This document shows, piece after piece, positions 1 through 5,432 of a stretch of 6,951 nucleotides of DNA (positions are counted from its first letter, which is position 1; each line of letters opens with the position of its first letter). The translations under genes and the position numbers were made by a program. The notes under the pieces are model-generated. The model was not told where the DNA came from. It saw nothing but the letters and a program-made list of their open reading frames with translations, and searched no databases. This stretch comes from an uncultured Bacteroidales bacterium (GTDB taxonomy: Bacteria > Bacteroidota > Bacteroidia > Bacteroidales > P3): assembly GCA_947174375.1 (NCBI GenBank), contig CAMWIS010000085.1, positions 1 to 6,951 of the forward strand, in the 5' to 3' direction.

Positions 1-52
1 CCGCCGGCAACGGATAAATCATCGTGCCGGGCTTAAACGTCTCTTTCGCCAT
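1..52 (-). CDS. Flavin reductase family protein, N-terminal fragment (cut by window edge)
   Basis: Reading the minus strand from the ATG at 52 gives MAKETFKPGTMIYPLPA and then runs off the window. The segment KPGTMIYPLPA is, from memory, a hallmark start of the flavin reductase (FMN-binding split-barrel) proteins common in Bacteroidetes, which bind FMN and use NAD(P)H in the cytosol. Only 17 residues are visible, so no cofactor-binding residue can be checked. The gene is divergent from the lipoprotein gene at 200, with about 150 bp between the two starts. No Shine-Dalgarno is evident. The family call rests on this short N-terminal match alone and would be settled by the adjoining sequence. 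Confidence 0.62.
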   Translation of the reverse strand, partial: MAKETFKPGTMIYPLPA

Positions 53-123
53 AGCAAATACTTTTTGTAGAACGAAATTACAAAAGTTTTGGGAAAACAA
101 CCACTAAAACTTTCGGCAGGGTG

Positions 124-155
124 TTTGTACTCCCCTTCTGTTTTTCGTACATTTG
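124..155 (+). promoter_or_regulatory. Bacteroidetes-type promoter for the lipoprotein gene
   Basis: TTTG at 124-127 and TACATTTG at 148-155 are separated by 20 bp. This matches the Bacteroidetes housekeeping sigma (ABfA) consensus of a -33 TTTG and a -7 TAnnTTTG. Transcription would start near 160-163, leaving a leader of roughly 40 nt before the ATG at 200. The position also argues against the longer in-frame start at 89, which would lie upstream of this promoter. Confidence 0.7.
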
Positions 156-199
156 TAACCAACAAACAAATAGCAGGAACTCTATATAACGCCTTTACC

Positions 200-694
200 A
201 TGAAAACGCCATCGAATAAAATCTTCCCTTTCTTATTACTTATAATCTCAGGTTTAATATTCAATGGATGCACCATGATGGCACCGGTTGTCACAAAATC
301 GGCGGATTCCATTCATAATTATCGCTATTTTTACATTACACCGACAGGTAATTATACTTCCGGTTCCGGAGTGTATAGCAATCAATTTGGCACCTATGGC
401 GGAACCGTCAAATCCATTAATCCCGCATCCATCATCTCAGGAATACTTCTCAAAAAAGGATTCGTCCAAGTAAATGAAGTTAACCCTACGAATGCAGACA
501 AAACAATGATTATAAACTTCGCTGAAACAGGACGACGACAAATTCTTTTCGGATATTCAATAGAAGTGACCATACAATTTATATCTGCCGAGACTCAAGA
601 ACCGATATGCACTTGTACGGCCGAAGGTATGGGAGAAACGGAAGCCGACGATGTCCGTATTGCGATACAACGCGCCCTCGAACCCATTTTTTAG
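200..694 (+). CDS. Putative lipoprotein of unknown function
   Basis: A 164-residue protein with a lipoprotein signal: basic N-terminus, hydrophobic stretch at about 8-21, then FNGC with the lipidated cysteine at residue 24. Phenylalanine at -3 makes the lipobox imperfect but usable. Residues 41-68 are rich in Tyr, Gly, Ser and Thr. After that comes an alternating helix/strand pattern: SIISGILLKKGFVQV near 77-91, a strand ADKTMIINFAE near 99-109, another strand IEVTIQFISAET near 121-132, and a C-terminal helix DDVRIAIQRALEPIF. The 'helix, KGF, strand' layout recalls small envelope lipoproteins such as DUF4136-like proteins, but no family is firmly recognised. The start at 200 is chosen because the signal peptide begins there and a consensus promoter lies at 124-155. 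The gene is clearly more AT-rich than the efflux operon. Probably envelope-located; role unknown. Confidence 0.8.
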   Translation: MKTPSNKIFPFLLLIISGLIFNGCTMMAPVVTKSADSIHNYRYFYITPTGNYTSGSGVYSNQFGTYGGTVKSINPASIISGILLKKGFVQVNEVNPTNADKTMIINFAETGRRQILFGYSIEVTIQFISAETQEPICTCTAEGMGETEADDVRIAIQRALEPIF

Positions 695-720
695 GCCCTA
701 TAAAACTTGGAGAACATCCT

Positions 721-864
721 ATGCCAACGACATCCGAGCAGGAAAACAATATCACCGCGCTGAAGAATGCCATTGATGAAGGTATCGACAGTGGTATCGC
801 TATGGAATTTGACCCGCAACAACATCTTATCGACCTGATAAACCGGATTTCTTCTCAGAATTAA
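721..864 (+). CDS. Truncated ParD-like antitoxin (C-terminal half only; possible remnant)
   Basis: The 47-residue product contains EQENNITALKNAIDEGIDSG (residues 6-25), then IAMEFDPQQHLIDLI. This closely resembles the C-terminal region of ParD (CC2985-type) antitoxins, where a helix ending in EGxxSGIAxxFDPxxHL wraps the ParE toxin. A normal ParD is about 80-95 residues and starts with a ribbon-helix-helix DNA-binding domain of some 45-50 residues; that domain is absent. The first residues, MPTTS, resemble an ordinary ParD start, so an in-frame internal deletion joining start and tail is a reasonable guess. GGAG at 710-713 sits about 7 nt before the ATG, so translation is possible. The in-frame sequence upstream of 721 carries no ribbon-helix-helix residues. 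No parE follows; non-coding sequence and the tetR promoter come next. If made, the peptide could bind ParE but not autoregulate. Confidence 0.6.
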   Translation: MPTTSEQENNITALKNAIDEGIDSGIAMEFDPQQHLIDLINRISSQN

Positions 865-872
865 CCATATCC

Positions 873-905
873 GCAAACAATTTGGAGAATAAGAAAATTG
901 TTTGC
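873..905. repeat. Perfect 11-bp inverted repeat (hairpin or operator)
   Basis: GCAAACAATTT at 873-883 is the exact reverse complement of AAATTGTTTGC at 895-905, with an 11-nt spacer between them. It begins 8 bp after the stop of the ParD-like ORF and ends just before the -33 element of the tetR promoter. It could fold as a transcript hairpin ending the upstream unit, but the stem is AT-rich and no clean T-run follows, so a bacterial-type terminator is only weakly supported. It could instead be a protein-binding palindrome; its AACAATTT half-site recurs at 917-924 inside the promoter. Confidence 0.6.
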
Positions 906-908
906 ATA

Positions 909-939
909 TTTGCATTAACAATTTTGTTAGATAAATTTG
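909..939 (+). promoter_or_regulatory. Bacteroidetes-type promoter for the tetR-efflux operon
   Basis: TTTG at 909-912 and TAAATTTG at 932-939, 19 bp apart, match the TTTG / TAnnTTTG consensus. Transcription would begin about 945-950, giving a very short leader before the tetR ATG at 959. It is the only consensus promoter seen ahead of the seven-gene operon; the later intergenic gaps are too short to hold another. Confidence 0.72.
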
Positions 940-944
940 TTAAT
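914..944. promoter_or_regulatory. Probable operator: nested inverted repeats over the tetR promoter
   Basis: ATTAACAA at 914-921 and TTGTTAAT at 937-944 form a perfect 8-bp inverted repeat. Nested in it, TAACAA at 916-921 and TTGTTA at 924-929 form a tighter palindrome around a 2-bp centre, so the left arm can pair with either of two right arms. The left arm lies in the promoter spacer and the outer right arm overlaps the -7 element (932-939). A bound dimer would be expected to block RNA polymerase. The immediately downstream TetR-family gene is the obvious candidate binder (inference). Confidence 0.55.
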
Positions 945-958
945 ACAGAGATAACGAT

Positions 959-1594
959 ATGACTAAGAAAGAGAAACAAACGAAAGAGCAGGCGATTTTG
1001 CTGGCGGCGGAACAAGAATTCATGACCAAGGGGTACGATGGCGCGCGCACCACTTCCATCGCCGAGGCGGCCGGCGTTACCCACGCCATGCTACATTATT
1101 ATTTCCGCACCAAGGAGCAACTCTTCGAACGCATACTGAATGAGAAAATGGCTTTGATGGCCTCCTCTTTCATGGCGGTGCTCGGCGACCCGAACCTGCC
1201 GTTGCTGAAACGCATCGAACAGGGCATCGTCAACCATTTCGATTGCCTGATGCGCAATCCGGAACTGCCCCGCTTCATCATCAATGAGGTCATCGCCCAT
1301 CCGGAACGTCAGAAAATCATGCGGGAGAATATTTTGAACCTGACGGGCCCCTTGTTCGCGCAGTTGCAAAACGACTTGGATAGCGCGGCCAAGCGCGGCG
1401 AGGTGGAACATATGGATGTGCGGATGCTGATGCTCGACCTGCTGTCGCTCAACGTCCTGCCGTTCTTGGCCTACCCTGTCATTGACAACATTTTCAGCGA
1501 CCTAACCGGCGACCGCCGGGCCTTTTTCGAAGCCCGCAAGGCCGAATCGGTGGAGACCATCATGCGCAGACTCAAAAAACCGCAGACGATATGA
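959..1594 (+). CDS. TetR/AcrR-family transcriptional regulator, probable local repressor
   Basis: A 211-residue protein of typical TetR length. The N-terminal DNA-binding domain covers about residues 8-55: AILLAAEQEFMTKGYDGART (12-31), then SIAEAAGVTHAMLHYYFRTK, a classic helix-turn-helix with the recognition helix near 41-48 and the family-typical YYFxTKEQLF sequence. The rest is a helical ligand-binding and dimer domain with PELPRFIINEVIAHPERQ at 101-118, reminiscent of the CecR (YbiH) type. Its stop overlaps the start of the channel gene by 4 bp (ATGA at 1591-1594), so it is translated with the exporter it presumably controls. Inverted repeats over its own promoter at 914-944 suggest autorepression, relieved when a transported compound binds. 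Ligand unknown. E. coli CecR sits ahead of ybhGFSR in the same way. Confidence 0.9.
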   Translation: MTKKEKQTKEQAILLAAEQEFMTKGYDGARTTSIAEAAGVTHAMLHYYFRTKEQLFERILNEKMALMASSFMAVLGDPNLPLLKRIEQGIVNHFDCLMRNPELPRFIINEVIAHPERQKIMRENILNLTGPLFAQLQNDLDSAAKRGEVEHMDVRMLMLDLLSLNVLPFLAYPVIDNIFSDLTGDRRAFFEARKAESVETIMRRLKKPQTI

Positions 1595-2877
1595 AACCGA
1601 AAATAATCTTTGCCTTGCTGACGCTCGCAGTCGTACAGACTGCCATCGGCCGGGCGCAAACGCTTGACGAATGCCGGCGCTTGGCGCGGGAGCACCATCC
1701 CGCCATCCGCCAATACGACCTGATAGCGCAAACCGAGCAATACAACCTGTCGAACGCCGCCCGCGCCTGGATTCCGCAACTGGGGCTGTCGGCGCAGGCC
1801 ACTTACCAATCGGCGACGCCGACCTATCCCGATATGCTGGCGGCTATGCTGGCCGCTCAGGGGGTGGATATGGCGGGCCTACGCAAGGACCAATACAAAA
1901 TAGCCCTCGACATTAACCAAAACATTTGGGACGGCGGACAATCCAAAGCCAACCGGGTGGCCGTCCAAGCCGAAGCGGACGAACAACGCCGCGCGACGGA
2001 TGTAGATTTATATGCGTTGGAAGAACGGGTCGAAGACCTCTATTTCGGCATTCTGCTGTTGGACGAACGCATCGGGCAGACGGAGGCCCAAATCGCGCTC
2101 CTGCAAAGCAATTTCGACAAGGTACGCACCTATTGCCGCAACGGCGTGGCCATGCAGACCGATGCCGACGCCGTGGAAGCGGAGTTGCTGAGCGCGCAGC
2201 AGGCTTTGCAACAGGCTGAAGTGTCGCGGTCGAGTTTCCGACGTATGCTGGAACTCTTTATCGGCCAGCCGCTTGTGGACGAGCACCTACCCAAACCCGT
2301 GATACAGGAACCGCAAAGCCTGACTTCGGCCCGCCCCGAGTTGGCGCTGTTCGAAGCGAAGGTCAACCGGCTTACGGCTCGGGAAAAGGCGGTGACCTCA
2401 ACGGTGATGCCGCGGTTCAACCTCTTTGCACAAGGCTTCTACGGCTATCCCGGCTTGGATATGTTCAAGAGCATGATGTCGTCGGACTGGACGCTAAACG
2501 GCATGGCCGGGGTTCGGATGCAGTGGAATATCAGCGCGTTCTACACCAAAGGCAATACGTTGAAGACCCTGCGCACGGCCGGCGAACAAATCGGGGTTCA
2601 GAAAGACATTTTCCTGTTCAACACCCAATTGCAGACCACGCAGGCGGAAGGCGAAATCACGCGTTTGCGCAACGCCATGCTGGACGACGGCCGCATTGTC
2701 GAACTGCGCCGGTCGGTGCGATTGGCCGCCGAATCGCAATTGGCCAACGGGGTCATCGACATGACCGACCTATTGCAGAAAATCACCGATGAAACGACGG
2801 CCATCTTGAATCAAAACCGACACGAAATCGAATTATTGCAGGCTACCTGCAAACTCAAACACACTTTGAACCAATAA
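1591..2877 (+). CDS. TolC-family outer-membrane efflux channel
   Basis: A 428-residue outer-membrane efflux protein (OEP) that should trimerise into a beta-barrel plus a long alpha-helical periplasmic tunnel. Residues 1-22 form a Sec signal peptide, with cleavage likely after the alanine in GRA; there is no lipobox. Two structural repeats are visible. The first runs HPAIRQYDLI, then ARAWIPQLGLSAQATYQS (57-74) and QNIWDGGQSKANR (110-122). The second runs RPELALFEAKVNRL (248-261), then TVMPRFNLFAQGFYGYPG (271-288) and VRMQWNISAFYTKGNTLK (308-325). The C-terminal NGVIDMTDLLQKITDE (386-401) also fits the family. It is shorter than E. coli TolC, which is ordinary for Bacteroidetes OEPs. A channel gene in the same operon as its adaptor and ABC pump suggests a dedicated exit duct. 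Confidence 0.92.
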   Translation: MKPKIIFALLTLAVVQTAIGRAQTLDECRRLAREHHPAIRQYDLIAQTEQYNLSNAARAWIPQLGLSAQATYQSATPTYPDMLAAMLAAQGVDMAGLRKDQYKIALDINQNIWDGGQSKANRVAVQAEADEQRRATDVDLYALEERVEDLYFGILLLDERIGQTEAQIALLQSNFDKVRTYCRNGVAMQTDADAVEAELLSAQQALQQAEVSRSSFRRMLELFIGQPLVDEHLPKPVIQEPQSLTSARPELALFEAKVNRLTAREKAVTSTVMPRFNLFAQGFYGYPGLDMFKSMMSSDWTLNGMAGVRMQWNISAFYTKGNTLKTLRTAGEQIGVQKDIFLFNTQLQTTQAEGEITRLRNAMLDDGRIVELRRSVRLAAESQLANGVIDMTDLLQKITDETTAILNQNRHEIELLQATCKLKHTLNQ

Positions 2878-2891
2878 AACGGAAAGCGGAT

Positions 2892-3779
2892 ATGAAACGG
2901 ATGATGATTTATATAGCGGCGGCCATCGGATTGACCGCGTGCAACGGGAAAAACGATTTTGACGCTTCGGGTTCGTTCGAAGCCACGGAAATCACGGTAT
3001 CGGCGGAAGGTACGGGCCGGATTCTGCGTTTCGACATTGCGGAAGGCATGACCGTGAACGCCGGCGAAGTGGTCGGGACGATAGACAGCCTGCAACTCCA
3101 CCTGCAACGGCAACAGCTGAAAGCCCAACAGGCCGCCCTGTTGAATAGCCGACCCGATATGCAGACGCAGGCGGCCGCGTTGCGCGAACAGATCGCCAAA
3201 CAGAAAACGGAGCGGACGCGCGTCCGGAATTTGCTCAAAGAGGGAGCCGCATCCCAAAAGCAGGCCGACGACATCGACGCGCAAATCCGCATTTTGGAAA
3301 GCCAACTATCGGCCACCCTTTCGACGCTCGGCAACAATACGGCCACCATCAATGAAAACGCGGCCGCCTTGGACGCGCAGATTGCCGCGCTGGACGACCG
3401 CATCGCCAAGTGCGGTATCGTAGCGCCGGAGTCGGGCACCGTGCTGGTGAAATACGCCGAAGCGGGCGAAATGACCGCCGCGGGCCGACCGCTGTTCAAG
3501 ATGGCCGATTTGGCGCATATGTACCTACGGGCCTATTTTACCTCCGACCAACTGGCTTCGCTGAAACTCGGCGACCCGGTGACGGTGACGGCGGATTTCG
3601 GCGGCAAGGAACGCTATGAATACGAAGGCCGCATCGCCTGGATTGCCTCGGAGAGTGAGTTCACGCCCAAGACCGTGCAGACCAAAAACTCACGGGCGAA
3701 CTTGGTCTATGCCGTGAAAATTGCCGTCAAGAACGACGGACGGCTCAAAATCGGGCTTTACGGCGAGGTGAAACTGTAA
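2892..3779 (+). CDS. Lipid-anchored HlyD/YbhG-type periplasmic adaptor protein
   Basis: A 295-residue membrane fusion protein linking the inner-membrane pump to the TolC-like channel. The N-terminus is a lipoprotein signal ending LTAC, with the lipidated cysteine at 17. The first lipoyl half-motif is near 31-66 (SAEGTGRILRFDIAEGMTV, then GEVVGTI). A long coiled-coil hairpin covers about 68-172. The second lipoyl half is near 175-203 (APESGTVLVKYAEAGEMTAA), followed by a beta-barrel domain near 205-295. The hairpin tip holds R110, L114 and S121, an exact Rx3Lx6S motif used by adaptors that dock to TolC-type channels. Sequence between the cysteine and residue 28 is short, so the lipid alone probably holds it to the membrane. 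It lies 14 bp after the channel gene and 6 bp before the first ATPase gene. Confidence 0.92.
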   Translation: MKRMMIYIAAAIGLTACNGKNDFDASGSFEATEITVSAEGTGRILRFDIAEGMTVNAGEVVGTIDSLQLHLQRQQLKAQQAALLNSRPDMQTQAAALREQIAKQKTERTRVRNLLKEGAASQKQADDIDAQIRILESQLSATLSTLGNNTATINENAAALDAQIAALDDRIAKCGIVAPESGTVLVKYAEAGEMTAAGRPLFKMADLAHMYLRAYFTSDQLASLKLGDPVTVTADFGGKERYEYEGRIAWIASESEFTPKTVQTKNSRANLVYAVKIAVKNDGRLKIGLYGEVKL

Positions 3780-3785
3780 GGGCTT

Positions 3786-4691
3786 ATGAATGTTATCGAG
3801 ATAAACCGGCTCTCAAAGGCTTACGGCCAAGTGCAGGCGCTGGACGAGGTGTCGTTCTCGGTGGCGCGCGGCGAGCTGTTCGGCTTGATAGGGCCGGACG
3901 GGGCGGGCAAGACCACGCTGTTCCGGCTGCTGACCACACTGATTTCGCCCGACAGCGGGGCGGCCTCGGTCGAAGGTTTGGATACCGTAAGCGACTACCG
4001 CCGCATCCGCGAAACGGTCGGCTATATGCCGGGACGGTTTTCGCTCTACCCCGATTTGACCGTGGAAGAGAACCTCAACTTTTTCGCGGCCCTGTTCGGC
4101 ACGCACGTCCAAGACGCCTACGATTTGGTCGCCCCGATATACCGGCAGATAGAACCGTTCAAAAACCGCCGCGCCGGCAAGCTGTCGGGCGGGATGAAAC
4201 AGAAACTCGCGCTGTCGTGCGCACTGATACACCGGCCGTCGGTCTTGTTCCTCGACGAACCCACGACCGGCGTCGATGCCGTGTCACGCAGCGAATTTTG
4301 GGATATGCTCGCCAACCTAAAGACCAAAGGCATCACGATGCTGGTCTCCACGCCCTATATGGATGAGGCGCAACGCTGCGACCGCATCGCCCTCTGCAAC
4401 GAGGGGCGCATTTTGGGCATCGATACGCCGGCGGGCATCGTGTCCCGGTTCGACAGCCGGCTGTATGCCGTTTCCGCCGGCAATATGTTTGACTTATTGC
4501 AGACCGCCCGCACGTTTGAAGGTGTGGCCGCGTGCTACCCGTTCGGAAGCACCCACCACATCGTGGCCGGCGAAAATTTCGATGCGGCGGCCTTGACCGG
4601 ATACCTGCAGGCGAACGGCCTGGCGGACGTGCGCATCGAACAGCGCGTGCCCACGATTGAGGATGTCTTTATAAAACTGATGCAGCGATGA
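3786..4691 (+). CDS. ABC transporter ATP-binding protein, first subunit (YbhF N-half type)
   Basis: A 301-residue cytoplasmic ATPase. Visible motifs: Walker A GPDGAGKTT (36-44, Asp where Asn is usual), signature LSGGM (133-137), Walker B VLFLDE (153-158) and D-loop GVD (162-164). Two catalytic-support residues are changed. The Q-loop reads GYMPGRFSLY, with Gly83 where Gln is expected. The switch region reads STPYMDEA, with Pro190 where the H-loop His is expected. A C-terminal extension of about 80 residues, ending TIEDVFIKLM, is typical of drug-export ATPases. Its sequence resembles the first half of the fused double ATPase YbhF of E. coli, and it overlaps the second ATPase gene by 4 bp, so the two products very likely form a heterodimer powering the two ABC-2 permeases. 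Confidence 0.92.
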   Translation: MNVIEINRLSKAYGQVQALDEVSFSVARGELFGLIGPDGAGKTTLFRLLTTLISPDSGAASVEGLDTVSDYRRIRETVGYMPGRFSLYPDLTVEENLNFFAALFGTHVQDAYDLVAPIYRQIEPFKNRRAGKLSGGMKQKLALSCALIHRPSVLFLDEPTTGVDAVSRSEFWDMLANLKTKGITMLVSTPYMDEAQRCDRIALCNEGRILGIDTPAGIVSRFDSRLYAVSAGNMFDLLQTARTFEGVAACYPFGSTHHIVAGENFDAAALTGYLQANGLADVRIEQRVPTIEDVFIKLMQR

Positions 4692-5428
4692 AAGAGACCG
4701 TCATATCCATCCGCGAACTCACCAAACGTTTCGGGCGTTTTACCGCCGTGGACCGTATCTCGTTCGACGTTTACAAAGGCGAGATTTTCGGATTCCTGGG
4801 CGCCAACGGGGCGGGTAAGACCACGGCGATGCGGATGCTGTGCGGACTAAGTTTCCCTACTTCGGGCAACGGCACGGTGGCGGGCTTCGACGTGATGCGC
4901 GAGGGCGAAATGATTAAGCGCCACATCGGCTACATGAGTCAACGGTTCTCGCTCTACGACGACTTGACCGTTATGGAGAACATCCGCCTGTTCGCCGGCA
5001 TATACAAACTGACACCCTACCGCACCCGCCGCCGTGCCGTGGAACTGCTGTCGCGGCTCAACTTCCTCAACGAACGCCATACGTTGGTCGGGGCGTTGCC
5101 GCTGGGTTGGAAACAGAAACTCGCCTTTTCGATAGCGACGCTCCACCGCCCCGAAATCGTCTTTTTGGATGAACCGACGGGCGGCGTAGATCCCATTACG
5201 CGCCGTCAATTCTGGGAATTGATCTACGAGGAGGCCAACCGGGGCACCACGGTTTTCGTCACGACCCACTACATGGACGAGGCAGAGTATTGCGCCCGCG
5301 TTTCGATTATGGTGGACGGCGAAGTCCGCGCCCTCGACACGCCGGCCGCCCTCAAACGACAATTCGCCGCCAATTCGATGGATGAAGTCTTCCGCACCAT
5401 CGCCCGCGGCGCCAAACGAGCCGAATGA
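4688..5428 (+). CDS. ABC transporter ATP-binding protein, second subunit (YbhF C-half type)
   Basis: A 246-residue ATPase, partner of the preceding one. Walker A is GANGAGKTT (38-46), the Q-loop Gln85 is present (GYMSQRFSLY), Walker B is IVFLDE (157-162), the D-loop is GVD (166-168), and the H-loop His194 is present (TTHYMDEAEYC). The signature is degenerate: LPLGW at 137-141 instead of LSGGQ. From memory, LPLGW-type signatures occur in the second domain of YbhF-like ATPases, so this is a family trait and not decay. The start overlaps the previous stop (ATGA at 4688-4691), indicating translational coupling and 1:1 production. There is no long C-terminal extension, unlike the first subunit. 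The first permease gene begins 4 bp after its stop. Confidence 0.92.
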   Translation: MKETVISIRELTKRFGRFTAVDRISFDVYKGEIFGFLGANGAGKTTAMRMLCGLSFPTSGNGTVAGFDVMREGEMIKRHIGYMSQRFSLYDDLTVMENIRLFAGIYKLTPYRTRRRAVELLSRLNFLNERHTLVGALPLGWKQKLAFSIATLHRPEIVFLDEPTGGVDPITRRQFWELIYEEANRGTTVFVTTHYMDEAEYCARVSIMVDGEVRALDTPAALKRQFAANSMDEVFRTIARGAKRAE

Positions 5429-5432
5429 CACC

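Noticed and set aside
73..80. Possible -7 element (TAATTTCG on the minus strand) for the flavin reductase-like gene
   Set aside because: It has one mismatch to TAnnTTTG and no TTTG at the required distance; too weak to list as a promoter.
89..199. In-frame N-terminal extension of the lipoprotein from an ATG at 89
   Set aside because: It would start upstream of the consensus promoter at 124-155 and bury the lipoprotein signal peptide 38 residues into the protein.
19..312. Minus-strand open frame across the divergent promoter region
   Set aside because: It crosses the promoter and the lipoprotein start and resembles no protein; the flavin reductase-like start at 52 is in a different frame and is the better minus-strand call.
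865..958. A ParE toxin remnant downstream of the ParD-like ORF
   Set aside because: The 94 bp hold only inverted repeats and the tetR promoter; no frame shows ParE-like residues.
5382..5432. In-frame extension of the first permease from an ATG at 5382
   Set aside because: It overlaps the ATPase gene by 47 bp and adds a polar tail ahead of the normal family start; the ATG at 5433 fits the 4-bp spacing seen at the next junction.
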